DNA of 64,000 bases. Origin: Macrophomina tecta. Taxonomy: Eukaryota > Ascomycota > Dothideomycetes > Botryosphaeriales > Botryosphaeriaceae. Below the pieces are notes generated by a model. That model searched no databases. It had not been told where the DNA came from and saw nothing but the letters and a program-made list of their open reading frames with translations. The stretch spans positions 186,001 to 250,000 of the forward strand of contig JAKSGN010000010.1 of NCBI GenBank assembly GCA_024180945.1, written 5' to 3'. Position numbers and translations under genes: made by a program. Below are positions 11,240 through 22,247 of this stretch, in pieces; the stretch's first letter is position 1; each line of letters begins with the position of its first letter.

Positions 11240-12344
11240 TTGCTCAACATCATTGTTGCGCAGAATGACCGGCTTACTGAGCGGAATGAAGCGCTTACGG
11301 AGCAGGTGGCCAGAAACGAAGATGAGATCAAGCGGATACGCAGTGCGCTGGAGATTTCTGAGGACACGCAGGCCAAGATGGAAGAGCGCATGGGAAAGAT
11401 GGAAAAGCAGATTGCTGCGCTCGTGGAGACGACGCGGAGGAACCTGAGCTTACAATCACAGATAAACGCCACGTATGCCAACGTCCTTACAAGATCCATC
11501 CCGCCAACCTCCGCAGCTACCAGCCCAATGCCCGTAGCGATTGCATCCACACTGACCTTGATCCAACCTGGCGCGGCACCGCGGCTCTCACTGCCAGCTC
11601 TCAGGCTCGACCTGAGCAACACTCAAGTGGACACGTCCAAGCCGGGAGAGAGGTGTGTGCGCTGTTTCAGAAGGCGTTGGAGGAACAAGAAGCGACGAAG
11701 GACGTCAAGTGCTGCGGGTTAATAAGGAACGCAAATGAGCCGAGCAAGGTGCAAGTACTTTTCCGATCGAAGGAAGATGCGGATAAGGTGCGGGCGAGCA
11801 CGGGCTGGCTCGAGACTGCGTTTCGAGGAGCGAGGATCAGGGCCGGCAGTGGTACCCGGTGAAGGTGGACAACATGAACAAGCTGGCGGTGCTCAATAAG
11901 GCGCGCACAGCAGTGTGGGAGGACGCCAGCAAGATAATAGGCGAAGAGAACAATGTAGAGATGGTACAGGTTCGACGGCTAAGCAAGCCGAGCGGACGGC
12001 TGTATGGATCGGTGGTGGTCTACATGACCAAGAGGAGCGACGCGGAGACACTTCTGGCATGTGGGGTGATGGATATCGGCGGCGAGGCAGCCTACACGAA
12101 CGTTTTTGAGTACCGGCCGCGGCGGCGGCGCTGCTTCAGGTGCCAGAGCTACGATCACCTCCAGCTCCGGTGCACAGGAGAGGAGACCTGCGTCAGATGC
12201 GCCGGCCGCGGGCACCGGGCAGAGAACTGCACGTCGGCTGCTAAGAAGTGCGCGGCGTACGGAGGCCCCCACAGAGCCGATGACAGAGGATGCCGGGAGC
12301 ACAAAAGATTGCTGGACGACATGGTCAGTAGACGGAATGAGTAG
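11240..12344 (+). pseudogene. LINE-A ORF1 (Gag-like), frameshifted
   Basis: The N-terminal part (11240-11460) is Glu/Lys-rich and predicted coiled coil (RNEDEIKRIRSALEISEDTQ). Frames change near 11650 and 11860. The C-terminal part carries CCHC zinc knuckles CFRCQSYDHLQLRC and CVRCAGRGHRAENC, plus a decayed third one beginning CAAYGGPH. This is the nucleic-acid-binding protein of a LINE ribonucleoprotein. The final stop TAG at 12342-12344 overlaps the ATG of ORF2 (ATGAGTAG). Confidence 0.8.
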
Positions 12345-15300
12345 AGAGTTCAAGGTGATGCAAGCGAATTTGGGTAAAATCCGGGAGGGGCAGCATAGCC
12401 TGCTCAACGACGAGGATCTCCGCGACTTCAGCGTCATGGCAATCTAGGGACCCAGTTGCTTCAACGGGGCAAATGGCAGAGCGGTCGCAGCAACGCTATC
12501 GCACGCTTACTGGACGCAAATCACACCAACAGTGGCCCGCAGAGGCCGGTATCTGCTCCGATCGATGCTGTGGGTGCGACGAGGCATACAAGCCCGGCAG
12601 CTGACAATGGCATCGCCCGACGTCACAGCAGCAGTTCTCACCATGCTAGACCGAACAATCCTCGTGGCATCCGTTACGGAGCTAAACACTATCCTGGCGC
12701 AGCTGCGCGCCGTTATTACCGGAGCAGGAAGCCAGACGAACGGAGTGCTAGAAGTACTAGTATAAGGCGACTTTAACCGACAACCAGCTTTGGGGTGGAG
12801 ACCACATTGCCAACTCTGCGCGCAGCGAAGGTCAGCCGATAGTGGAGTTCATGGAAGACGTCAGCCTTCAGAGCCTGCTCTCCCGCGGGACCATCACGTA
12901 CGAGTCGTCAGAACAGCTGGCAGAGGGTCGGACGGTGTGTCGACCGTTTGAGACAGCGTACGGCCCTGACCACCAGCCGATCGAGAGCCACTTCCAAGTG
13001 GCCATGTTAACTAAGGAACCGAGGCCACGGCTTGCGATTCGGAGCGCAAACTGGGAGGCGATTCGAAATTTTGTGAAAGGAAAGGCTTGTGGACGAGCCA
13101 GCGCCAGGAGCAGAGGACGTTGAGGGCCTGGCCAACTACCTCACTCGAGCGGCCTCCGACGCGCTGCGTACACATGTGCCGAGGGCGAGGCCGTCGCCGT
13201 ATGTGAAACGGTGGTGCTCGGCAGATCTTAGTCAGCTGCGGCGAGCGTCCACGCATTTCAGGATCAGGCGAAGACGGCAGCTAAAAGATTTCACGACACA
13301 AGCCGACGCCAGAGACGGCGATGCTGGGAGGACTTCCTCGAAGAACCGTCCAACATCTAGAAAGCATCCAAATATCTGAAGGGATCGGGAACGGCAGATT
13401 TCGGCCAAATCACGCGGATCAGCAACGGCGATGGTTTTGCTGACACCAACGAAGCAATCTCCGAAGCGTTGGTCAAGAGCTTCTTCCCCGAGCTCCCACC
13501 GTTGCGAGAGGGCGGCCTAACGGAGGGGCGGCAGGCTGTGGAAGCCCAAATCAAGCACGAACCACTCACGATGCAAGAGGTCAAGGAAGCAATTTTTGGA
13601 GCGAGCCCGTTCAAAGCACCGGGCCTGGACGGCATCCCGGCGGTGGTATGGAGGGAGCTGTAGCCAGTACTGCACAACCACATCTACGAGCTCTTCAGCG
13701 AGTCGATCAGTCAGGGCCGGCTACCCGGTTAATGACGCATTGGCAAGATCGTGCCGCTGCGCAAGGCGGAGAGACCGATCTACGAGGTGGCGGAAGCTTA
13801 CAGGATTATCTCGCTCCTCTCCACGCTGGGAAAAGCGCTCGAAGCGGGGGTGGCGGAGAGGATATCCGCGCTGTCAGGAATGCACGCTCTCCTGCCAAAG
13901 AACCACTTTGGCGGTCGAAAGCAGCGGTCGACGATCCAAGCACTAGTGACTCTGCAAAAGCGAATTTACGACGCCCGGCGAGAGGGTAAGGTGCTGTCAC
14001 TACTCTCGTTTGACGTCAAAGGCGCCTACAATGGCGTGGCCAAGGACGTCCTTCCCCAGCGGCTTCGGGCGCGAAGGATCCCCGAAACGTTGGTCAGGTG
14101 GATTGGGGCCTTCTGCTCGGACAGATATGCGTCGGTGTTGGTCAACGGCGAGGAATCTGCGATCTTCAGCCTGCCTCAAGCTGGACTGCTGCAGGGCTCA
14201 CCGCTGTCGCCGATACTGTTCCTTTTCTTCAACACAGACCTGGTCCAGTCAGTGATCAACAAGAACAAAGGGGCGTTCACCTTCATCGACGACTACAGCG
14301 CGTGGGTGATGGGCAAGTTCGTGAGCGAAAACTTAGCAAAGCTACAGCAGACAGTGGTGCCAAGCGCAAAGGAATGGGAAGCGACGAGCGGAGCGACGTT
14401 TGAGTCTAAGAAAACGACGCTCATCCACTTCACGAGGAACCGGCGGAGGGACTCCACTGAGCCTAAGCTAATAAAAGGAAAAGCATTTCAGCCGAAACGC
14501 AGCGCGAAAATCTTAGGGGTGGTGTTCGACCAGCAACTCCGGTTCGGCGAACACGCAGACAAGATTGCAGAGAGGGGAATAAAAGCCGCCCCGGCACTAA
14601 GGCGGCTGCGCGGCGTTCGACCAAGCCAGCCCAAGAACTCTCCACTTCGACGGTCACGCTGACGATTGACTATGCGGTACCGGTGTGGGCGCCGACGGCG
14701 ACGCAAGCGATTTTGAAGTGGCTCGAATCGGTGCAGAGAATCGCAGCCAGAGCCGTTACAGGAGCGTTGAGGACCGTGTCGCTGCCGATCCTCAAAGCAG
14801 AGGCAGCAATTCTGCCGGTCAGAGTGCGGCTGGAACAGCAGATGCGCCGCTTCTGGATCAACTGCCACATGCTGCCGCCGGCACACCCGTTCTGGAAGTT
14901 GAAGCGCGCGGTCGATCCGGAGACCAAGAGGTTCATCTCGCCACTACAAAGCATGATGCTAACAGTCGCAGATGTGGACGTAGACCGGCTCGAAACGATA
15001 TTGCCCTTCGGCCGACCGCGGTGGTCAGCCAGCCCGGTGGTCTGCACTGACGACGCAGAAAAGGCGAGGGAGCGGGCGGGCAGGCCCTGCTGACGGAAGT
15101 ATCCATCTTCACGGACGGGTCGCAGCGAAACGACCGGCTCGGGGTAGGTATGTCTTGCGCAGACAGCGCGGGCAGGGTTGTGCTGGAGCACTCCCAGACC
15201 GTAGGCAGAAGCGACACCGGTAACGTCCACCACGCGGAGCTGCGGGCAATCGAGGAAGCAGTAAAGCTAGTAGACAGCACATGGCCGCCGCAGGCGGTCT

Positions 15301-16063
15301 CTGCATTGCCAGCAGCGGCCAAGGTAAAGAATGTCATATACAGCGATAGCAAAACGGCACTACAAAGTATCATCCGCCCGGGGCGGTGTAGCGGATAAGG
15401 TATTGCAATAAGCGCGCTCTGCACGCTCGAACGGCTAAGGCATTAACAAGGGCCACTGGTCGAGTTCAGATGGGAACCAGCCCATGAGAATGTCCCTGAC
15501 AACGAGAATGCAAACCAGCTCGCGCGGCGCGCCGCCGAGAACGATTGGCAATCCCCAGAAAGCACGCGCGCATGCAGACCGCCGTCCTCGCACGAAATCA
15601 GGAAGTAGTAAACGCCAAACGGAGACAAGTATTAGAGATGACCATAGCGGGAGCCTTCACCAGAAGACTCGACCGAGCACTGGCGACATTTCACACCCGG
15701 AGACTGTACGACAAGCTTAGCTGGCAAGAAGCGTCGGCGATAGTCCAGCTTGGGACAGCAAAAGCGAGGCTGAAAGAGCCGCTGAGCAAAGTGCGATGCG
15801 CGCCGTCGGCAGAATGCGAGTACGGCGCCGAGGTGGAAACGGTCAAGCACTTCCTTGAATGCCTGAGCGAAAGAGCAGAGTTGTAACGTGCGCTAGGATA
15901 CAGATTCGGAAACTTGTCCTACATTCTCGGGGGATGGTCAGAGGCGAGACGGCCGAATTGCTCTTACACCGACGGGCCGTCGGGGCAATGGAAGGCGGAT
16001 ACGCGCGCAGTAAAAGCGTCAGCAGCTTTTGCACTGGCGATTGGTAGACTAAGCAGACAGTAA
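12337..16063 (+). pseudogene. LINE-A ORF2 (EN-RT-RNase H), decayed
   Basis: It starts at ATG 12337 with an APE endonuclease-like start (VMQANLGKIREG) that soon meets a TAG at 12445 where families of this type have Gln-Glu-Pro. The reverse transcriptase lies at 13751-14662: motif A FDVKGAYNGV, motif B LLQGSPLSPILFLFFN and motif C FIDDY. RNase H begins near 15090 with IFTDGS, then HHAELRAIEEA and YSDSKTALQS. The C-terminal knuckle CEYGAEVETVKHFLEC lies near 15810-15860. Many frameshifts make it non-functional. It copied LINE-A RNA by target-primed reverse transcription when intact. Confidence 0.8.
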
Positions 16064-16446
16064 GTAGGCGGCGACGACCCTGCAGTCACAACCAGCAGGC
16101 CCTCGCTGCCCCGCCGATACAGGAACGGGCAACGCTCAGAAAAACGGTGTTAATGGCGAACCGGCGGCAGGACAATAAGGAGGCAGGACACGGATTGAAG
16201 CCACAACTTGTTTCTTTACTCTCTCACCTTCAATATCTTTAAGTTTTATCTCTTTTTACGGCTCTTTTGCCAGTAGGCCCCAAACATCACTCTCTATTAC
16301 AAAACGTTAGTATTTGACTATCATTCGCTCAAACGCGTGGGCTTTGGATGAACCGGGATTTCAATTACGTAGAGCAGCTCCAGCGTCCTTTTCCCTATGG
16401 TCCGTGGAGGTCAACGGGATGTATGAATCATCATCATCATCATCAC

Positions 16447-17550
16447 CCAACGTCCACGAACACAAGCCCAGCGTCGATGCCAGCCGTGCCGGTGCGAGCC
16501 GCGATCACGCAACACGCCGCTGCCACTGTCGCCGCCCCCCAGCGATCGAGCTTGATCTGTCCGAGGCCAATGTTGACACCACAAAGCCGGGAGACATACG
16601 CGCGCGCTTTCAGAGAGCATTCGAAAGCCAGGAAGCGACAAAGGATATCAAGTGCTGTGGCCTGACGAGAAACGCCAACGAGCCGGCAAAGGTGCGGATC
16701 CTCTTCCGATCTAAGGACAATGAAGACACCGTGAGATCGCACAGCGGATGGCTAGAGGCAGCCTCCAGGGGCGCGAGAATGAGAGGACGACAATGGTACT
16801 CGGTGAAGGTAGCCAGCGTCAACAAGACGGCGGTCTCCAACGAGGAGCGAACGACTTTGCGAGCGGACGTTTGCAAAATAGTGAGCGAAGAAAACGAGGT
16901 GCAGACCGTGCATGCGCGCTGGCTAAGGAAGCCCGGTTACGGATCAGCGGTGATCTACTTGGCAAAGAAGAGCGACGCGGATGCGCTCCTTGCGCGCAGA
17001 GCAGTGGACGTTGGGGGAGAACCGGCGTACACGAACGTTTTTGGACATCGGCCTTGTGCCCGGCGCTGCTTCCGATGTCAGGGCTACAATCACTGACAAC
17101 TTCGATGCAGAGGCGAAGAGAGGTGCGTTAAGTGCGCAGGCCACGGCCATAAGGAAGACAGTTGTGGTTCAAGTGTGGAGAAATACGCAGCCTGCAGCGG
17201 CCGCACAGGGTAGACAATCGAGGCCGCTCAACGTACAACAGGCTGCTGAAGGAGATGACAGGCCGGCTGTAATGGTAAAACGGCAGGAAAAGGAGAAAGC
17301 GAGTAAATATGGAGGTAATCGGGGCCTGTAGTTAATGGTCTCTCGGTGCTTGTTGCCCGCCGCTATAAGGGCAGACAACAATCAGGAAAGCGCTCTTGAT
17401 GGAAACCAGGAGGCAGGATGGCCAAGGAAACAGGGTAAGGATAGCTTTCATATCCTACTAACTTTTACGTTTTCTCGTTTTCTCCTCTCTTTCTCGCTGG
17501 GCGACCGCTTGTATTCGACTGTTGTTCTCAGGTTTTGGATGAACGGGGAT
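16447..17550 (+). mobile_element. LINE-A deletion derivative (ORF1 part plus 3' UTR)
   Basis: It begins directly after the (CAT)n tail of the full LINE-A copy, inside ORF1 sequence. The translation matches LINE-A ORF1 closely: VDTTKPGD, EATKDIKCCGLTRNANEP and CFRCQGYNH. After ORF1 there is no ORF2. The sequence passes into a stretch sharing aggaggcagga with the LINE-A 3' UTR, and ends with ggttttggatgaacgggga at about 17550, where the family end normally continues to the CAT tail. It is therefore internally deleted and truncated at the tail. ORF1 here is open from 16314 to 17096. Confidence 0.7.
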
Positions 17551-17828
17551 CTTCAAGGACTTCTTTGACTGTTGATATGTCCTTCCCACAGTCCATATAA
17601 ACCGCTCCTACCAGCGCTTCAATTGTCGAGGCAGCAGTCTCCTGTGGCACTTGCCCCTTCTGGCACGGATTTTGAGTGACGTAGTTCACCAATCCGCTCT
17701 TCTGAGCTACCCGACTCACCTTCGTATTTCTGCATAGGTTCTTCACTTTGTTTGAGCCCTCCTCTGACAAGGTCAGTCTCTACAACAACATTCTGGCATA
17801 TGCACTTACCAGTACTTTCTTCAGAGCT
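17551..17828 (-). pseudogene. RNase III-domain gene shard
   Basis: The minus-strand exon reads ETAASTIEALVGAVYMDCGK followed by DISTVKEVLEDP. The EALVGAVYMD core is the conserved end of the RNase III catalytic domain. A 46-bp intron fits at 17764-17809 (GTAAGT...CTGAC...TTGTCAG), and the upstream exon stays in frame (GSSEESTEEGSNKV). The shard is cut on its 3' side by the LINE-A derivative near 17550 and on its 5' side by a pogo terminal repeat at 17830. What remains is too short to be functional. The parent was probably a host ribonuclease III or mitochondrial ribosomal-type RNase III protein. Confidence 0.55.
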
Positions 17829-17829
17829 A

Positions 17830-18165
17830 CCCGTATCGGATAAGCGAGTGGCCCAGACAAGTGAGTGGCCAGTCTTGCCAAGAGAACGCGTTTCCTATCA
17901 ACAACACGCAATGGCTCCATCACCATCGGCTTACTTGCCTGAATCCGAACGCCAAATTGTGCTGGCCATCCAAGCAATCCAAAACGATCCCACTCAAAGC
18001 GAACGAGCCGCGGCAGACACGTACAATGTTAGTCGCAAGACGCTCGGCCGACGACTTAAAGGCACCCTTCCACGACGCGATTGCACACCAAATTCCCGAA
18101 AACTCACTAACTTGGAGGAATCTGTTCTTGTCCAACGTATTCTCGACCCGGATTCGCGAGGTTCG
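17830..18165 (+). mobile_element. Pogo/Fot1-like element, 5' fragment
   Basis: After a TA at 17828-17829 comes a diverged terminal repeat (cccgtatcggataagcgagt), like the ends of the pogo elements at 18729 and 30478. From ATG 17911 it codes the psq-type HTH start of the transposase (RAAADTYNVSRKTLGRRLKG, then RRDCTPNSRKLTNLEESVL). Homology stops after DPDSRG at about 18165. No 3' end is present. Confidence 0.75.
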
Positions 18166-18728
18166 ATAATTCTTTCTTTGCCTTTGTTTTATCTACAGTA
18201 AGGGTAGCGGTAATTTTTGTATGAAATTGATTGTCAAACCGCTACATCTTGACGCAGTGAGAAGCAATGCACACACACGACCTTTATGCATCTGCGAGGA
18301 TTTCTTACGCGATCCGACTACGGTTCGGGGTCAGAAAGTGCATAGAGGCCAATAATTAGAGCGAGAGAGGCAGAGCGTGAACGAGGGTGTCCAGATTTTG
18401 CGCGAATCTATGAATGACTATGGAAAGATCCAAATTGCAATTTGTCGAACTTATACTTCTCCCGTCGCATTACAAAAATGCGGAGATGTCGTACTTCATG
18501 ACGCTAATGCAAGCTTACCATGGGGAAATCCTTTTTCAAGAGCGCACGGACTTCAATAAAGAGTACGCACGTAAGTTATATTGTAGCTCACAATACGAAG
18601 CCTCCACAGCCCTCGTAGTCACACTTTCCCCCGCGGTAGAAATGACCGTCCACTGGGTGGCTCCTTTATCTTCGCTTTTAATGTCTCGAAGAAAAGGAAT
18701 TGTTGGAATATTTAGTTATCACGAGTTA
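18166..18728. other. Unassigned stretch between pogo copies
   Basis: Only short frames are present; the longest (18414-18785, plus, 123 aa) has no recognised domain. The stretch ends at the TA duplication of the next pogo element. Confidence 0.3.
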
Positions 18729-20578
18729 ACGTATCCCACAAGCGAGCGTGCCACACAAGCGAGTATGCCACCTTACCAAACCTAACCCACTTTAAGTACA
18801 AATAACTCTGCAACGTCCTGCAAAATCGACTATTTCTAATAGGTACGCTATTCTACAGTAGTTTCCACACCTTTTTGACATATACGAGAATTATGTCCAG
18901 TTTCGCCGCACTGCCCACATCGCCGTCGTTTTCTCGCTGGCCCCTCCGATTGCGCATCACTTTGGCGCGTTTCCCGCGAAATCTGCTGGTTAACAGCAGC
19001 TCCATCGATTAAATACTGCCCCTCCTAAACCGTAAGAGTCTCTTGCTTTTAAATCCGCTTTTTCTGCCGCTTTTTACGTCGCGTTGCGGCCTCGTTTGTC
19101 TTTTGAAGATTCGCGACTTCCGCCTATAGAAGAATAGCCGAATGCGCTATTATTTAAGCCCCCTTAGTAAGCTAGTTTAGCGTATCGTTAATTAGCGTTG
19201 GTGAGCTGTTCTAATACTTTGTAATCTAGTTCCTAATAAGCTTAGTCTAAGAGGCTAATTTAGCTGGGTTGTGCGGTGTTTAAGCGTTCTAAGTTATGGC
19301 CTTTGCCTGCGGGCGTGTCGGCGTCCGAAGCTTAACATCGAGCTTAGAAATCACGGCCTCTAGATCGAGCGGAACTAGTCCTGCGCCTCGGAACCCGCCT
19401 ACGATATTCTACTACGTAAATGCGGCTTCGAACGCCGTTTTAAACGTAGGCAGAAACTCGAGCTTCGTAATATAGTTAATGTGGAATCGCATTAGCTCTT
19501 TAACCTACTTTCCGTACGCCTTCTTGAGAGGCGCAAAACAGCCTACATCGAGCGGCTAGAGGAGATGCGATAAATGCGTAGGTATATAGAGCGTAATAAT
19601 CTTGCGTTCCTAGTAGAACGCGTCGAATTCGGCCGAATTGTGGCTCGCGTGGCCGTTAAGAATTAGAAGTCGCTATGCTCTAGTTATACGATTCTTTATA
19701 TACTTTTCGAAGTGCTGCAGCTACTGCAGACCAAGCTCGTTCGTCGTCTAGCCGTTTTCGCTTAATACGATAACCTAATTGCCTGGTACGTCGTCGCTGT
19801 ACTAAGTAGAAAGGTGGTGCTGTTTCTTAAAAATCACGAACGGCGGAATCGCCTAGCCCTCGGCGTTAACTCCCTGGATCACCGTAACCCACTCGCGATT
19901 ACCTAGCTGGACTGATTTGGGTCGAGCGCGTCGCTCTAATGCTGTAACAACCATTCCGGCTGCAATTATGCCCATAAGGAAGCCGGCTTTATCGAAGTTA
20001 CAGATATTACCGTTCGCGATTCTATACTTTGTAATAGTGTTCTGGACGAGCTAAAACTATTACGTAATAAGCTCTAGGTCCTCGCATTTAGCTCGCTAAT
20101 AGTCATACTTTCGATTCAGACGTGTTTTTAGCTCGGGAGTCCGTCTTATAAAGTTGGAGGACTAGTTCTTGCTAACGGTACCTCCGGCGCGGTCGGCGAG
20201 TAGCTTATTTGCTATACCTTCAACAGCACTTAATCGCGGCGGAAATCCTCGCGAATCTAGATCGAGAACACGTTTAACAAGAACTGATTCCTCGATATTA
20301 GTAAGCTTTCGAGAGTTAGGCGTGCAATCGCGTCGAGAAGGAATCCTATCGCGTCGTCGCTTAAGGATTATCCGATTAACGTTAAACGTCTTTACAGCGA
20401 GCCGATTGCTTTGAATTTGGCCTTAATCGATAGCTTGCTTCGCTAAAGCTATCTAAGCTTCATGTAAGATGGATTGAGCGTGGGTTGGCTGATGCATTGT
20501 TGGTTGAAGCTAGGGTGTCGCGTTTTCTTGGTTGGGCGGCACACTCGCTTGTGTGGCACGCTCGCTTGTGGGATACGT
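18729..20578 (-). mobile_element. Pogo/Fot1-like element, heavily mutated (RIP-like)
   Basis: The element is flanked by TA (18727-18728 and 20579-20580). The first 36 bases of the terminal inverted repeats (acgtatcccacaagcgagcg...) match exactly. The transposase ran on the minus strand. Near 20180-20480 the reverse strand still reads RRDCTPNSRKLTNIEESVLV and LDLDSRGFPPRLSAVEG, as in the other pogo copies. The rest is riddled with TA dinucleotides and stop codons, while CA is scarce. This pattern fits RIP. There is no usable ORF. Confidence 0.8.
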
Positions 20579-21111
20579 TATATGTAATACATCTTATAGA
20601 CGCCACAACTATTAAATCTAGCAAAAACAAAAAATTAGCTATGCACAGGCTGCGCGAATTTAGCCCTAACCGGCAGTTGCCTTGTATAGCTGCCGGCCAT
20701 ATGCCGAATACGAGGGCGCCAAGCACCTAGGCACCAAAGACCCGTCGTATACGATAAGTATATGGCCCTTGCTAGCCGTGTACAGTTACGAGAGCGGTCT
20801 AGAATTGTGACAACCACAGCCACGGTAGCGAGTAGACGATATATCGTTCGATGTATTGAATGATTTGAATTCAAATCGCTTCTTGAATCATGGACGAAAA
20901 TTCTGATAATGCGATGGATTTTGCGGCTATAGTATATAAAGATTTAAACTGCACAAGAGATTATACTAAACCAAGCAGCTTGTCTTAAAAACTCTTTACC
21001 TCTATTGCGAAGAATCTCGTAGCTATTCACAGAACGGTAGAATATCCCTTCTAGTGATGCACGTCAAAGCGGTACTAAAATGTTCAAAGATTAGATTCCT
21101 CAAACATCGAG
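20579..21111. promoter_or_regulatory. Upstream region of secreted-protein gene
   Basis: There is no gene in this stretch. A TATA-like tatataaa lies at 20933-20940, 172 bp before the ATG at 21112, which is a plausible distance in a fungus. The 5' end borders the mutated pogo element. Confidence 0.35.
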
Positions 21112-22002
21112 ATGAGGGTCCTTTCAATCTTCTTGGGTCTCCAAGTCGCCCTCTCTGCCGCCAGGGTTCTCGACGTGCAGTCGGATGAAACCGAAATCGA
21201 AGTCATCTCGGACCAAGGCCACCGTTACGTAAAGAGAGTTGCGAGCAGTGATGCCAATTGGTGTAATGGGAAAATACACGAATCAGAGGGCACCTTCAAG
21301 CCAATGCAAGCAGTATGTAACTGGGCACTGGACCGCAGCTACAGTGTCCACTGCGTTCAACAAGATGTTCAAGCTCTTCGAGCCAAGGCGTATTGGATCC
21401 AAGGGTGGTGCGACGTTGGACTTTTATGCGAACAGCGCGAGGAAGCGCGGCTCTGGAACGGACAGCTGGGATTCGATGTAGACTGCGTTCCAAGCAAGGA
21501 GCTTGTCAAATGGGCGATTGGCGAGCGGGAGACGGGCCATTCCTCCAAGGGATACTGCTCTCATAATATCAGGTACTCACCTAGAGACAAAGGAGGCCGT
21601 ACAGCTGTCTGGGAATTCTTTGCGTCCTTCTACGGCACCCTTGGCCAAAACACGAAGATCGCCACAGCCACAATCCTTTGGAAGGGCAAATCAATCCAGC
21701 ATCAAACTCAAATCAACCATATTGGGACCCGCCACACTCTAGAAGAGGGGGATTTGATCCAATACTGCGGCGTTCGGGGCTCGGACTCGTTGATTGAGGG
21801 CTTTGCTACCGCAAAAATAGTATCGTGGATTAATGACGCAGGAGAGGAAGAAGCTGTTGATGGCGAGGTGGAATTTGATATTGAATTTGACACGTTGGAA
21901 GCCGAGGAAATGGTTGAGACCGAGAAAGATGCTCAGGAAGCTCTTGAGCTTATCGCTGCAGACTGGGATGCCCAACAGGCTAATACCACCCAGGAGGCTT
22001 AA
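21112..22002 (+). CDS. Secreted cysteine-containing protein, effector-like candidate
   Basis: A single open frame of 296 aa starts at ATG 21112. Residues 1-17 (MRVLSIFLGLQVALSAA) are a clear signal peptide. A short acidic pro-like stretch follows, ending in KR near residue 42. Eight cysteines lie between about residues 50 and 220, an even number that suggests disulfides (WCNGK, AVCNWA, HCVQQ, WCDVG, LLCEQ, DCVPS, YCSHN, YCGVR). The C-terminal 60 residues are strongly acidic. No catalytic motif is seen. It sits alone between two pogo elements, a setting often seen for fungal effectors, but that role is inference. Codon use and frame look intact. Confidence 0.7.
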   Translation: MRVLSIFLGLQVALSAARVLDVQSDETEIEVISDQGHRYVKRVASSDANWCNGKIHESEGTFKPMQAVCNWALDRSYSVHCVQQDVQALRAKAYWIQGWCDVGLLCEQREEARLWNGQLGFDVDCVPSKELVKWAIGERETGHSSKGYCSHNIRYSPRDKGGRTAVWEFFASFYGTLGQNTKIATATILWKGKSIQHQTQINHIGTRHTLEEGDLIQYCGVRGSDSLIEGFATAKIVSWINDAGEEEAVDGEVEFDIEFDTLEAEEMVETEKDAQEALELIAADWDAQQANTTQEA

Positions 22003-22247
22003 TGGCTGGTGTATTTACTACCGCAACTTGACCCATTTCCAGTCGATTTTTTCCTCCTAGGTTTTTACGATGGGAAGCCGTTCCATTAAATAGTCCATTT
22101 TAGGGAAGAAATAACATCCACATTCTTAGCGTGCAATGTAACGGTTTCCACGCCCGCATAGTAATGTATTGAACTATTGATGAATAGAGATGATTCATTG
22201 ATGAGTGGCATTAAGAGGGAGAGGGTAGGTGACCCGCTTGCCTCTTA
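22003..22247. other. 3' flank of secreted-protein gene
   Basis: AT-rich, with no gene. It ends at the TA target duplication of the next pogo element. Confidence 0.3.

Larger units (their letters stand above)
11160..16446 (+). mobile_element. LINE family A, decayed full-length non-LTR retrotransposon
   Basis: The order is ORF1 (coiled coil, CCHC knuckles), ORF2 (endonuclease remnants, reverse transcriptase, RNase H, terminal CCHC), 3' UTR and a (CAT)n tail at 16428-16445. This is the layout of Tad1/I-like fungal LINEs. Reading frames are broken by several frameshifts and stops. The 3' UTR end (tgaaccggga ... ttccctatggtcc ... CATn) recurs at 24150-24255 on plus and 42828-42960 on minus, which defines the family end. 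The 5' boundary is uncertain. A deletion derivative follows directly after the tail. Confidence 0.85.
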
